Assembly (NCBI GenBank): GCA_035248685.1
Contig: DATFHF010000046.1
Coordinates: 1 to 26,464, forward strand
Reading direction: 5' to 3'
DNA length: 26,464 bases
From: Jatrophihabitans_A sp035248685
GTDB lineage: Bacteria; Actinomycetota; Actinomycetes; Mycobacteriales; Jatrophihabitantaceae
This document shows positions 1 to 8,509 of this stretch, piece by piece. The notes under the pieces were generated by a model. It had not been told where the DNA came from. It was given only the letters and a program-made list of their open reading frames with translations, and made no database searches. The translations under genes were made by a program, and so were the position numbers. The stretch's first letter is position 1. Each line of letters starts with the position of its first letter.

Positions 1-15
1 TGGCGGCGGTTGCGG

Positions 16-88
16 TACCCCCGGTCGGACTCGAACCGACACTGGGCGGATTTTAAGTCCGCTGCCTCTGCCATTGGGCTACGGGGGT
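16..88 (-). tRNA. tRNA with UAA anticodon (nominal tRNA-Leu), class I body
   Basis: The minus strand folds into a full cloverleaf of 73 nt. The 7-bp acceptor stem is ACCCCCG/CGGGGGT, the D arm carries GG in its loop, the 5-bp anticodon stem is GCGGA/TCCGC with loop CTTAAAA, and the T arm is GTCGG-TTCGAGT-CCGAC. The discriminator base is A73, and CCA is not encoded (the next bases are CCG). The anticodon is UAA, which reads UUA leucine codons. The oddity is the variable region of only 5 nt (CCAGT): bacterial leucine tRNAs normally are class II with a long variable arm. The cloverleaf is clear. The amino-acid identity is inferred from the anticodon alone. Confidence 0.88.
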
Positions 89-116
89 GGTGCCGGCCGA
101 CGTCCCCGGCGCTGCC

Positions 117-122
117 AGCCTA
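117..122 (-). promoter_or_regulatory. possible -10 hexamer for the UAA tRNA
   Basis: On the minus strand this reads TAGGCT, fitting the actinobacterial TAnnnT -10 pattern, about 28 nt before the tRNA 5' end and after the ndh stop codon. No convincing -35 box is visible, so this is only a candidate. The same hexamer occurs upstream of eno. Confidence 0.25.
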
Positions 123-138
123 GGGCACGGCCGCCGGC

Positions 139-1452
139 TCAGGAGGCAGCAGCCGCCCGTTCGAAGTCGTACCTGGGCATCTGCAACTGGCCCATCGACA
201 CCACCTCGCGAGGGAAGAACAGCGCCGCCGTCCAGTCGGCAAGCACCCGAACCTTGCGGTTGAACGTCGGCACCCGGGACAGGTGGTAGGTCCGGTGCAG
301 GAACCAGGCCAGCGGTCCGCGCACCTTCACCCCGTACAGTTCGGCCACCCCGCGATAGAGCCCCAACGAGGCGACCGAACCCGCATAGGCGTGCTTGTAG
401 TCCTTCAAGGCCCGTCCGTTGAGCGTGTTCACCAGATTGTCGGCCAGCACCTTGGCCTGCCGCACGGCGTGCTGGGCCGACGGCCCGCACAGCGCGTTCG
501 GATCCTTCTTCGACAGATCCGGCACGGCCGCGGTGTCACCGGCCGAGAACACCCCATCGGCTCCGATCACGGTCAGGTTGGCTCGGCAGGTAAGCCGGCC
601 CTTGTCGTCCACCGGCAGCCGGGAATCGACAGCCAGCCGGTGGGCCTTCACCCCGGCGGTCCAGACCAGGGTGTCGGCGGCGAAGGAATCGCCGTCACTC
701 AGCACAATCTGGCCATCGACCGCGGACTTGAGCCGGGTGGCCAGCCGGACGTCGATGTCGCGCTCGCGCAACCGGTCCACGGTGTAGGACGCCAGCGACA
801 CCGACACCTCGGGCATGATTCGGTCGGCGGCCTCCACCAGCACCCACCGCATCTGGTCATCGGCCAGGTTCGGGTAGTACCGGCAGGCATAACGGGCCAT
901 GTCCTGCAACTCGGCCAGCGCCTCGACCCCGGCGTAGCCCCCGCCGACGAAGACGAAGGTCAAGGCCCGGGTTCGGGCGGCGGCATCCTCGGTGGACGAG
1001 GCGAAATCCAGCCTGGACAGCACGTGATTGCGCAGGTAGATCGCCTCACCGATGGTCTTGAAGCCGATGCCCTGCTCAGCCAGGCCCAGAATCGGCAGCG
1101 TCCTGGCGATGGATCCCGGTGCCACCACCAGCAGGTCGTAACCCAGCTCGTAGGCCGGACCCTCCGCCGGCTGGATGGTCACCGCCCGCCGGTCGTGCTC
1201 GATCAGGGTCACGCTGCCGGTGATCACCCGGCACTTCTTCAGCACCCGCCGCAGCGGGACCACGACATGCCGGGGCTCGATGCTGCCGGCGGCCGCCTCG
1301 GGCAGGAACGGCTGGTAGGTCATGTTGGGCTGCGGGTCGACCACCACGATCTCGGCCCGGCCGGCCGATAGCTGGCCCTGCGTGTGCAACGCCGTGTACA
1401 TGCCGACGTATCCGCCGCCGACAATGAGGATTCGCTTCGGTCCGCCGGTCAT
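139..1452 (-). CDS. ndh: Type II NADH:quinone dehydrogenase (NDH-2)
   Basis: This 437-aa FAD-dependent pyridine-nucleotide oxidoreductase would oxidise NADH and reduce menaquinone at the inner face of the membrane without pumping protons. The N-terminal FAD-binding Rossmann motif GGGYVG is at residues 12-17. The second, NADH-binding motif GGGYAG is at about 170-175, followed by an acidic VEALAEL stretch. The third FAD-family motif, VFSAGDTAAV, lies in the C-terminal third. The ATG at 1452 was chosen because AAGGGGG sits just upstream and the GGG motif then falls near the N-terminus. The open frame continues upstream to 1773, but that part looks unlike the family. It is the last gene on this strand before the tRNA, and ppx lies upstream, an order seen in other actinobacteria. 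Confidence 0.88.
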   Translation of the reverse strand: MTGGPKRILIVGGGYVGMYTALHTQGQLSAGRAEIVVVDPQPNMTYQPFLPEAAAGSIEPRHVVVPLRRVLKKCRVITGSVTLIEHDRRAVTIQPAEGPAYELGYDLLVVAPGSIARTLPILGLAEQGIGFKTIGEAIYLRNHVLSRLDFASSTEDAAARTRALTFVFVGGGYAGVEALAELQDMARYACRYYPNLADDQMRWVLVEAADRIMPEVSVSLASYTVDRLRERDIDVRLATRLKSAVDGQIVLSDGDSFAADTLVWTAGVKAHRLAVDSRLPVDDKGRLTCRANLTVIGADGVFSAGDTAAVPDLSKKDPNALCGPSAQHAVRQAKVLADNLVNTLNGRALKDYKHAYAGSVASLGLYRGVAELYGVKVRGPLAWFLHRTYHLSRVPTFNRKVRVLADWTAALFFPREVVSMGQLQMPRYDFERAAAAS

Positions 1453-1514
1453 CTGGGCCCCCTTAGCCGTCACTTCCACCCTACCGACCACGCCGTCGGC
1501 CGATGCCATGCTCC

Positions 1515-1520
1515 TAGACT
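1515..1520 (+). promoter_or_regulatory. possible -10 hexamer for the DUF4235 gene
   Basis: TAGACT fits the actinobacterial TAnnnT -10 pattern and lies 44 nt upstream of the DUF4235 start codon, in the divergent gap with ndh. No clear -35 element was found, so confidence is low. Confidence 0.3.
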
Positions 1521-1563
1521 GGGGCCGGCATCGACTCCCTACCTCGAAGGGCGGTAACTGGCG

Positions 1564-1851
1564 ATGGCAGGCGCAGCAGGCAGGATCGCGTTCAAGCTGA
1601 TCGCGGCGGCGATCGCCATCCCGGTGGGCCGCGTGGTCACCAAGGGCACCCGAAAGATCTGGGCCACCGCGCGCCCGAACGACCCGCCGGTGAACCCGAA
1701 CGATGTCGACACCAACTGGGCGGACGCGCTGATCTGGGCCGGCCTCACCGGGGTCGGGGCCGGGGTCGCTCAACTACTGGCCAGCAAGGGCGCCGACACC
1801 GTCTGGCGCGCGCTGACCGGCCGGCCGTCCCCGAAGCCGAAGGTGAGCTGA
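1564..1851 (+). CDS. DUF4235 small membrane protein
   Basis: A 95-aa protein resembling the DUF4235 family, which is common in actinobacteria and has no assigned function. Two hydrophobic stretches (about residues 6-22 and 55-76) flank a polar segment rich in Asn and Pro, so it is probably a small integral membrane protein. The ATG start is preceded by GGGCGG at a reasonable spacing. It is divergent from ndh (111 nt apart) and convergent with ppx, the two stop codons being separated by only 5 nt within a short palindrome. The family call rests on the N-terminal KLIAAAIAIPVG-type segment, the WATARP/PNDPPVNP region and the length. Confidence 0.75.
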   Translation: MAGAAGRIAFKLIAAAIAIPVGRVVTKGTRKIWATARPNDPPVNPNDVDTNWADALIWAGLTGVGAGVAQLLASKGADTVWRALTGRPSPKPKVS

Positions 1852-1861
1852 GCCGCTCAGC
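1847..1861. terminator. short palindrome between convergent stops
   Basis: GCTGAGC-C-GCTCAGC is a perfect 7-bp inverted repeat with a one-base centre. It overlaps the stop codons of the convergent DUF4235 and ppx genes. It could act as a weak bidirectional terminator, but there is no T tract and the stem is short (5 bp if a loop of 5 nt is allowed). Confidence 0.3.
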
Positions 1862-2819
1862 GCCAGCCGGCCGCGCTCAGCGTGATGCCGTCCAGGATGT
1901 CGTGCTCGCCGGCGATCACCGCATCGGCGCCGACGAACTCCAGCACGGTCCGCAGCACCAACGCGCCGCCGCCGATCACATCGACCCGGCCCGGATGCAT
2001 GACCGGGATCGCCGCCCGCTCCTGGTGCGTCATGGCTAGCAACTGGTCGGTCACCTCGGCCACCTGCCGGTAGCTGATCACCGACCCGTGGATCGCGGCC
2101 GCGTCGTAGCGGGGCAGGCCGAGTGCCATTGCCGCGATGGTGGTCACCGTGCCCGCGACGCCGACGAAGCTCGCGGCCTGTCGCACCGGAACCACGGTGC
2201 CGGCCACCGCCAGCGCACTGCGCAGGTCGGCCAGCGTGGCCTCGATCTCCGCCGGTCGCGGTGGATCGGTATGCAGGTGCCGCTCGGTCATCCGGACGCA
2301 GCCCACGTCCATGCTGTGCGCAGCCAGCACGCTCGGCCGGCCGGTCCCACCGGTGACCCCGGTGCCCAGCACCAGCTCGGTCGAACCACCACCGATGTCG
2401 GCGACCAGCAGCGGGTCAGCCGCACCCGGCAGCCCGGCCACCGCGCCGGTGAAGGACAGTTCGGCCTCGGCCAGGCCGGTGATCACCTCCGGGTCGATAC
2501 CGAGCAGTTCGCGGACCATCGCCACGAACTCGTCGCTGTTACCGGCATCGCGGGAGGCCGAGGTGGCCACCATTCGGGTGGCCTCAACCGAGTATTGCCT
2601 GATCAGCTCGGCATAATCGGTGAGCGCAGCCCGGGTACGGGCCAGTGCCTGCGGCGAGATCAGGCCGGACCGATCGACGCCTTCACCAAGCCGCACCACC
2701 CGCATCTGGCGATGCAGGTCCACCAACCGGGGCAGGCCGCCGGCATCGTCGCCGCAGGCATCGGCGATCAGCAGCCGGATCGAGTTGGTGCCGCAGTCGA
2801 TGCCGGCGACCCGCTTCAC
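1857..2819 (-). CDS. ppx: Exopolyphosphatase / guanosine pentaphosphatase (Ppx/GppA)
   Basis: A 320-aa member of the Ppx/GppA family, which releases phosphate from polyphosphate or hydrolyses pppGpp. The ASKHA-fold phosphate-1 motif GIDCGTNSIRLLIAD is at residues 6-20, ATSASRDAGN at 85-94 and the phosphate-2 motif VADIGGGSTELV at 139-150. The length matches the short two-domain actinobacterial form. The GTG start at 2819 was chosen because it forms a GTGA overlap with the stop of DUF501 and places the first motif at the usual position. The open frame continues upstream inside DUF501 but that part is shadow. It is the last gene of the eno-ftsB-DUF501-ppx unit. Whether it acts on polyphosphate or pppGpp cannot be told from sequence. 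Confidence 0.88.
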   Translation of the reverse strand: MKRVAGIDCGTNSIRLLIADACGDDAGGLPRLVDLHRQMRVVRLGEGVDRSGLISPQALARTRAALTDYAELIRQYSVEATRMVATSASRDAGNSDEFVAMVRELLGIDPEVITGLAEAELSFTGAVAGLPGAADPLLVADIGGGSTELVLGTGVTGGTGRPSVLAAHSMDVGCVRMTERHLHTDPPRPAEIEATLADLRSALAVAGTVVPVRQAASFVGVAGTVTTIAAMALGLPRYDAAAIHGSVISYRQVAEVTDQLLAMTHQERAAIPVMHPGRVDVIGGGALVLRTVLEFVGADAVIAGEHDILDGITLSAAGWR

Positions 2820-3328
2820 CGGTCCGTCCCGGTTGCCGGCATTACGCACGGGCCGTCGGCCCACCAGTCCGCCAGCTGATCCAGGGCCTCGTCGCCCAGC
2901 GGGTTCACGCCCGGCCCGGCCGCCAGCGCATGCGCCACCAGCACGTGCAGGCATTTGACCCGGCTCGGCATGCCACCGGCCGAGATGCCGGCGATCGCCG
3001 GCACCTCACCGTGCCGGGCGCGCCGGGCCAGGTACTGCTCATGCGCCGCCCGGTAGCGCGCAGCCAGCTCCGGATCGTCGGCCAGCCGGCCGGTCATCCG
3101 GGCCATCAGGCCACCGGCCTCCAACGTACCGATCAGCGAACAGGCCTTCGGACAGGTCAGGTAATACAGCGTCGGAAACGGCGTACCGTCCGGCAGCTGA
3201 GGCGCCGTCTCGACCACGTCCGGGTTGCCGCACGGGCAGCGGTGGGCCACCGCGACGACAGCCCGGGGCGGCCGGCCGAGCTGCTCGAACACCACCTGCC
3301 GGTCCCGGTCGTCGATCGGCTCGGTCAC
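2816..3328 (-). CDS. DUF501 protein
   Basis: A 170-aa DUF501 protein, a family of unknown function almost always found between ftsB/divIC and ppx in actinobacteria. The region HRCPCGNPDVV (about residues 29-39) and LYYLTCPKACSLI (54-66) supplies four cysteines at 31, 33, 59 and 63, which could bind a metal; this is inference. A second conserved block, ISAGGMPSRVKCLHVLVAHALA, follows further on. The GTG start overlaps the ftsB stop (GTGA) and its own stop overlaps the ppx start in the same way, so translation of the three genes is probably coupled. Confidence 0.85.
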   Translation of the reverse strand: MTEPIDDRDRQVVFEQLGRPPRAVVAVAHRCPCGNPDVVETAPQLPDGTPFPTLYYLTCPKACSLIGTLEAGGLMARMTGRLADDPELAARYRAAHEQYLARRARHGEVPAIAGISAGGMPSRVKCLHVLVAHALAAGPGVNPLGDEALDQLADWWADGPCVMPATGTDR

Positions 3329-3744
3329 TTCGAGGCGTCGCGCACGCTCGCCCACAGCGTGGAATTCCAGCTCGGCTGGTGCGCGGCCCGGATCACCCGA
3401 TGCCCGGACGGGGCGGCCTCGGCGGTCAGCGGCCGGCCTTGCGCGTCGAGCACGGTGTACAGGGTGTCGCCCGGTCGGATGTATTGCAACCGCACCCGGG
3501 CCTGCCGCTCGATGTAGGCCGGGTCGTTCCACTGGTCGGTCTGCTGGCGCAGTTGGGCCACCTCAGCGGCCAGTTGCCGTTGCTGGCGCTCGGAACTGGC
3601 CACCGACGCCCGCCGGCTCAGATAGGTCTGGAACGGCGAGGCCAGGATGATCACCAGGAACAGCGCCATCGCGACCACCATCATGGTCCGCCCGGTCACT
3701 CGCGGCCGGCGCCGACCGATCAGCCGCAGTCTGCTGGCTGCCAC
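3325..3744 (-). CDS. ftsB: FtsB/DivIC septum formation initiator
   Basis: A 139-aa bitopic membrane protein of the FtsB/DivIC family, which joins FtsL and FtsQ in the divisome. A basic N-terminus is followed by a transmembrane helix at about residues 21-38, a heptad-like Gln/Leu-rich coiled coil (about 43-70) and the family signature W-x-D-P-x-Y-I-E-x-x-A-R-x-R-L-x-Y (about 72-88) followed by PGD. The start is GTG, 3 nt after the eno stop, so it is presumably translated by coupling to eno. Its stop overlaps the DUF501 start. The C-terminal tail of about 40 residues beyond the core is low in conservation. Confidence 0.85.
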   Translation of the reverse strand: MAASRLRLIGRRRPRVTGRTMMVVAMALFLVIILASPFQTYLSRRASVASSERQQRQLAAEVAQLRQQTDQWNDPAYIERQARVRLQYIRPGDTLYTVLDAQGRPLTAEAAPSGHRVIRAAHQPSWNSTLWASVRDASK

Positions 3745-3747
3745 CGG

Positions 3748-5031
<1,284 letters not shown>

Positions 5032-5071
5032 ACCTGATCCTCTCGACGTATCAAGACCCTGCTGGCAGGCC

Positions 5072-5077
5072 AGCCTA
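5072..5077 (-). promoter_or_regulatory. possible eno -10 hexamer
   Basis: The minus strand reads TAGGCT, about 40 nt before the eno GTG. It fits the TAnnnT pattern and matches the hexamer before the UAA tRNA. No good -35 box stands at 16-19 nt, so this is a candidate only. Confidence 0.3.
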
Positions 5078-5105
5078 TCCGGCGCCGAACGGGATCGGTC
5101 GCAAG

Positions 5106-5642
5106 CTACTCGCCGATGGCGCCGTCGATCGCCTGCCGGATCAGGTCGGCGTGGCCGTTGTGCCGGGCGTACTCCTCGATCAGGTGCGCCAGGATCCAGC
5201 GCAGCGAGAACCGCTTGCCGGTGTCCGGATCGGTCGGGGTGAGCGCGTCCAGCGCGGTGTCGGCCAGAATGCCTCGGCTGGTGGCCGCGACCTCGGCGAA
5301 GCGGGCGAAGGCCGCCGTCACCGCCTGCTCGTCGGCCTCGGTCACCTCGAGATCTGCATCACCCGGGCCGTAGAGCTGGACGTCCTCGCTGCCGGCAAAG
5401 TTGACATGCAGCCACCAGTACTCGACATCGGTCAGGTGCCTGACCAGGCCCAATAGGCACAGCGAGGACGGCGGCGCGGCACGCAGCAGCAGCTGCTCCG
5501 GGGTCAGGCCGGCGCACTTGAGCAGCAGGGTCTGCCGCTGGTAGTCGACGAAACCGGTCAGGGTGGCCCGCTCGTCGCCGGCCAGCGGCGGCTCGATGCG
5601 CTTGTCGGCCAGCGCGTCGTCGGCCTGCGGCCGTCCGGTCAT
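5106..5642 (-). CDS. DinB family protein (DUF664)
   Basis: A 178-aa four-helix-bundle protein of the DinB superfamily, DUF664 branch. In actinobacteria many relatives are thiol (mycothiol) S-transferases, but the substrate here is unknown. Diagnostic stretches are the RHLTDVEYWWL block and the C-terminal LAHLIEEYARHNGHADLIRQAIDG, which supply the histidines expected to bind a metal. The ATG overlaps the mazG stop (ATGA), so it is co-translated with mazG as the last gene of the lipoprotein-mazG-dinB unit. Confidence 0.85.
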   Translation of the reverse strand: MTGRPQADDALADKRIEPPLAGDERATLTGFVDYQRQTLLLKCAGLTPEQLLLRAAPPSSLCLLGLVRHLTDVEYWWLHVNFAGSEDVQLYGPGDADLEVTEADEQAVTAAFARFAEVAATSRGILADTALDALTPTDPDTGKRFSLRWILAHLIEEYARHNGHADLIRQAIDGAIGE

Positions 5643-6271
5643 CCGGCCGCCTCGACGTCCCGGATCCGCTCGGCGTACTGCCGGGCGCTGCGGCGCAGTG
5701 CCTGTTCCGGGTCCACCCCGGCTGCCACCGCCTCGTCGACCAGCGCCAGCAGTCGCTCACCGATGCCGGGTCCGGACGGCGGTGCGACCGGCAGGCCGGC
5801 CCTGCGAGCTCGGCTAACCAGCTTGGCCGCCAAGGACAGCGCCGGTTGGCCGAGCGGTATCCCGTCGGTAACCGAATCCCGCTGCTTTTCGGCCTGCTTG
5901 ATCTCCTCCCAGTTCACCGCCACCGCCTCGGCGTCGGCGACCGGTCGATCGGCAAATACGTGTGGATGCCGGCGGGTCAATTTGGCGACCAGGTCGGCGG
6001 CAACGTCCTCGATGCCGAAGCGCTGATCCGGCCCGGCTTCTTCGGCCAGCCGGGCGTGAAAGAGCACTTGCAGCAGCAGATCGCCCAGCTCTTCGCGCAT
6101 CGCCGCCAGGTCACCGAGCTCGATGGCCTCCAGCGTCTCGTAGGCCTCTTCGATCAGGTAGGGGGCGAGCGAGGTGTGGGTTTGCTCGGCATCCCATGGG
6201 CAACCGCCCGGTGAACGCAGCCGATCCATGGTCCGCACCGCAGCGAGCAGGTGGGAGGCCGGTTCGCTCAT
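5639..6271 (-). CDS. mazG: Nucleoside triphosphate pyrophosphohydrolase MazG
   Basis: A 210-aa MazG-family enzyme hydrolysing (d)NTPs, probably non-canonical ones, to NMP and pyrophosphate. The N-terminal MazG domain contains LRSPGGCPWDAEQTH (18-32), the Mg-binding EExxE (41-45) and EExxD (60-64) motifs and LLLQVLFHA. Further on are KLTRRHPHVFAD and the NWEEIKQAEK block. It is a single-catalytic-domain form with a shorter second half than E. coli MazG. Start and stop both lie in ATGA overlaps, with the upstream SurA-like lipoprotein and the downstream DinB gene. Confidence 0.92.
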   Translation of the reverse strand: MSEPASHLLAAVRTMDRLRSPGGCPWDAEQTHTSLAPYLIEEAYETLEAIELGDLAAMREELGDLLLQVLFHARLAEEAGPDQRFGIEDVAADLVAKLTRRHPHVFADRPVADAEAVAVNWEEIKQAEKQRDSVTDGIPLGQPALSLAAKLVSRARRAGLPVAPPSGPGIGERLLALVDEAVAAGVDPEQALRRSARQYAERIRDVEAAG

Positions 6272-6882
6272 TGCCCGGTGGGCGCCTGCACGTCGCCGGG
6301 CAGCCTGCCCTGATAGCTCAGCACCGAAGGCAGCTGCTTCGTGCTCAGGTCGGTCAGCGACAGCGACGCCTCGTCCCAGCTGCCGTACCGCGGGCTCACC
6401 GAAACCAGGTTCTTGATCTTGGCCAGCGCGTCGGTGACCTGCTGCTGGGTGGTGAGCTTCTTGGTGACCAGATCCCCCAGTTCCCGATCGCGCAGCAGCA
6501 CCTCCTCGAACTTGGGCTTGAGCCCGACCGCGGAAATCTGGTTGAGCAGGCTCTGCTCATCACCGCCGATGGCGCTGGACCGGCCGGCCGCTAGCTGGCT
6601 TTCGCTGACCGGCGAGCCGGTTCGAGCCAAGATCAGCGGGAACAGCTTGTTGCGGATGAGGTATTGCAGCACGAAAATCCGGGCCGGGACGCTGGCGGTG
6701 CTGCCATCGCTGTTGGTGACGCTGATCGGTTTGGCATCCGGCGTCAGGTAGCTGGCCAGGTCGGATTCGGAGATCCGACTGCCGTTGACCACCGCCGCCG
6801 TGCCCGCCTTCGAGTCACAACCGGTCAGGCCCAGGCAGCCGAGTGCGAGTGCCGTCAGCACAGCAAGCGTACGGAGCTTCAC
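6268..6882 (-). CDS. SurA N-terminal domain lipoprotein
   Basis: A 204-aa exported lipoprotein. The signal peptide ends in the lipobox LTGC, with the lipidated cysteine at residue 22. Right after it comes AAVVNGSRISESDL (29-42), the typical start of a SurA-type chaperone N-terminal domain. There is no parvulin prolyl-isomerase domain, so a periplasmic-side chaperone-like role is inferred only. The GTG at 6882 was chosen because it gives a normal signal peptide; the open frame extends upstream without signal features. It overlaps mazG by ATGA. Such lipoproteins next to mazG and mfd recur in actinobacteria. Confidence 0.8.
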   Translation of the reverse strand: MKLRTLAVLTALALGCLGLTGCDSKAGTAAVVNGSRISESDLASYLTPDAKPISVTNSDGSTASVPARIFVLQYLIRNKLFPLILARTGSPVSESQLAAGRSSAIGGDEQSLLNQISAVGLKPKFEEVLLRDRELGDLVTKKLTTQQQVTDALAKIKNLVSVSPRYGSWDEASLSLTDLSTKQLPSVLSYQGRLPGDVQAPTGQ

Positions 6883-7021
6883 CGGCCTAGTTTCGCATGA
6901 GCTGCCGGCCCGGTTCCGCTCGACCCGTTCGGTCCCGGCTTCGAGTTTGGCCGACCTCGAGATCATCTTCCGCTACCGTGTGCAGGCTGACTGCCGTGCG
7001 CCGACGATCGAGGTACCTCAC

Positions 7022-8167
7022 ATGCGTGGACGACGAGGGCGAGTGCGCCACCTGCTCTGCCCGGTCGTAGCTGTAGTGGCATTGGTCTGCGGGCTGGCTA
7101 CGAACGCAGACGCGGGCACCAGCCCAGTGGGCGGCAGGTACAGCAGCTACGCCTACCTCGCCATCAGCCGGACCGGCGCGGCGGTGTACGTCAACGCGCT
7201 GCTGCATCAGGATTCCGCGACCGGTATCGCAGCCGGCCCGGACCGGACGGTATATCTGCAGCGGCTGCTGACCGGGCACTGGCAGAACGTGCTGGCCAGG
7301 CAGACCGACGCCCGCGGCCGATTCACCGTCGGCTTCCCGTCCGCGCCGAGCTTCAGCTATCGGCTGGTCGCAGCCGCCAGCAATGACGCCTGGGGTGCCA
7401 CCTCGGGGACGGCGACCAGCCCGCTGTTGGGCACCGTCTTGCACCCGGGCCAGTCCCTGGTGGCCGGCGCGGCTCAGGGCAGCTCGCTCACGTCGCCGTC
7501 CGGACAGTTCAGGTTGACCGCCGAGTCAGTAGGCGCGTTCGGCTTGACGCAGGACGCCTACCTGGCCACGGCCGAATGGACCATCAGCGCAACCGTCCAA
7601 GAGGTGGACGGTCTGCCGTCGCCCATCGGTCGTGACAGATTGACCATGCTGACAAATGGTGATCTGGCGCTGATCTCGGCAGCCGGCAAGCCGCTCTGGT
7701 CCAGCCACACCAGCGGCGCGGGTAACTCGCTCTACCTGCAAGACGATGGCAACCTGGTCATCTACAGCCCACTCAGCCGCGCCCTCTGGGCCTCACACAC
7801 GACCGCGGTGGTGCTGCTGCCAGGCACCATCGTCCCGGCTGGCACGATCTACGTGTCCGACACCTACCCGGAAACCAGCCCCGGCTACATCGGCCGGCTG
7901 GAGATGCAGCGAGACGGAAACCTGGTGCTGTATGGCAAGTCCAGGCTGATCTGGAACAGCAACACCCACGTAGCCGGCTCGCACGCTGCCTACACGGGCA
8001 ATGGCACCCTGGCCGTCTACTCACCCGCAGGTACGGTCCTGTGGCATTCACCGAGCTATGGCGGACGCAGCGCGCTGGTGGTGAACTGCGGAAGCTTAGA
8101 GTTCTATCCGCTCCAGGGCACTTCAACCTTCTTCCCGTCCCCCTCGAAACCATCCAACTGCACCTAG
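7022..8167 (+). CDS. Secreted bulb-type (GNA-like) mannose-binding lectin
   Basis: A 381-aa secreted protein. The signal peptide ends at about residue 31 (ADA|G). Residues 35-130 form an Ig/fibronectin-like segment with the pattern YLQRLLTGHW...TDARGRF...YRLVAAAS. Two B-lectin domains follow. The mannose-binding signature QxDxNxVxY is intact at 240-248 (QDDGNLVIY) and 296-304 (QRDGNLVLY), with degenerate copies near 209-220 and 325-333 (TGNGTLAVY). The domains probably bind mannose-type sugars at the cell surface. The ATG has GAGG about 9 nt upstream. It is divergent from the SurA-like lipoprotein, and the next gene begins at the base after its stop. Codon 359 is a rare TTA. Confidence 0.87.
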   Translation: MRGRRGRVRHLLCPVVAVVALVCGLATNADAGTSPVGGRYSSYAYLAISRTGAAVYVNALLHQDSATGIAAGPDRTVYLQRLLTGHWQNVLARQTDARGRFTVGFPSAPSFSYRLVAAASNDAWGATSGTATSPLLGTVLHPGQSLVAGAAQGSSLTSPSGQFRLTAESVGAFGLTQDAYLATAEWTISATVQEVDGLPSPIGRDRLTMLTNGDLALISAAGKPLWSSHTSGAGNSLYLQDDGNLVIYSPLSRALWASHTTAVVLLPGTIVPAGTIYVSDTYPETSPGYIGRLEMQRDGNLVLYGKSRLIWNSNTHVAGSHAAYTGNGTLAVYSPAGTVLWHSPSYGGRSALVVNCGSLEFYPLQGTSTFFPSPSKPSNCT

Positions 8168-8509
8168 ATGGACAGCGCCGACGCCTTCGCCTATGCCCTG
8201 ACCAAGCCAGGTGCCTGGCAGGACGACCCGTTCCACGAGAACCATCAGCTGGCCAAGGTCGGCAACAAGATCTTCCTGTTCCCGGGACAGCTGGACGGCC
8301 GGTCGACGATCACGGTGAAGAACACCGCCGAAGCCGTCGAGGAGCTCAAGCAGCGCTATCCGAAGCTGGCCGGGCCGGCGGCTTACCTGAACAAGCGGCT
8401 GTGGGTCCAGCTGATCATCGACGGTGTCGATGATGACGAGGTACGCGAACTCATCGACGATTCCTACGATCTGGTGGTGGCGAAGCTGCCGGTCAAGGAC
8501 CGTCCCTAA
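8168..8509 (+). CDS. YjbR/MmcQ family (DUF419) protein
   Basis: A 113-aa small cytoplasmic protein of the MmcQ/YjbR family, which has a CyaY-like fold and no settled function. The N-terminal FAYALTKPGAWQDDPF, the KVGNKIFLFPG strand and the C-terminal DDDEVRELIDDSYDLVVAKLP match the family pattern. The ATG lies immediately after the lectin stop with no visible Shine-Dalgarno sequence, suggesting translational coupling or re-initiation. It is convergent with the YdeI gene and their stop codons overlap. Confidence 0.85.
   Translation: MDSADAFAYALTKPGAWQDDPFHENHQLAKVGNKIFLFPGQLDGRSTITVKNTAEAVEELKQRYPKLAGPAAYLNKRLWVQLIIDGVDDDEVRELIDDSYDLVVAKLPVKDRP

Noticed and set aside
283..1371. 362-codon open frame on the plus strand
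   Set aside because: Antisense to ndh, with shadow-type composition and no recognisable domain.
139..1773. Longer ndh product of 544 residues
   Set aside because: The extra N-terminal part lacks family similarity and overlaps the divergent DUF4235 gene; the ATG at 1452 has a good ribosome site.
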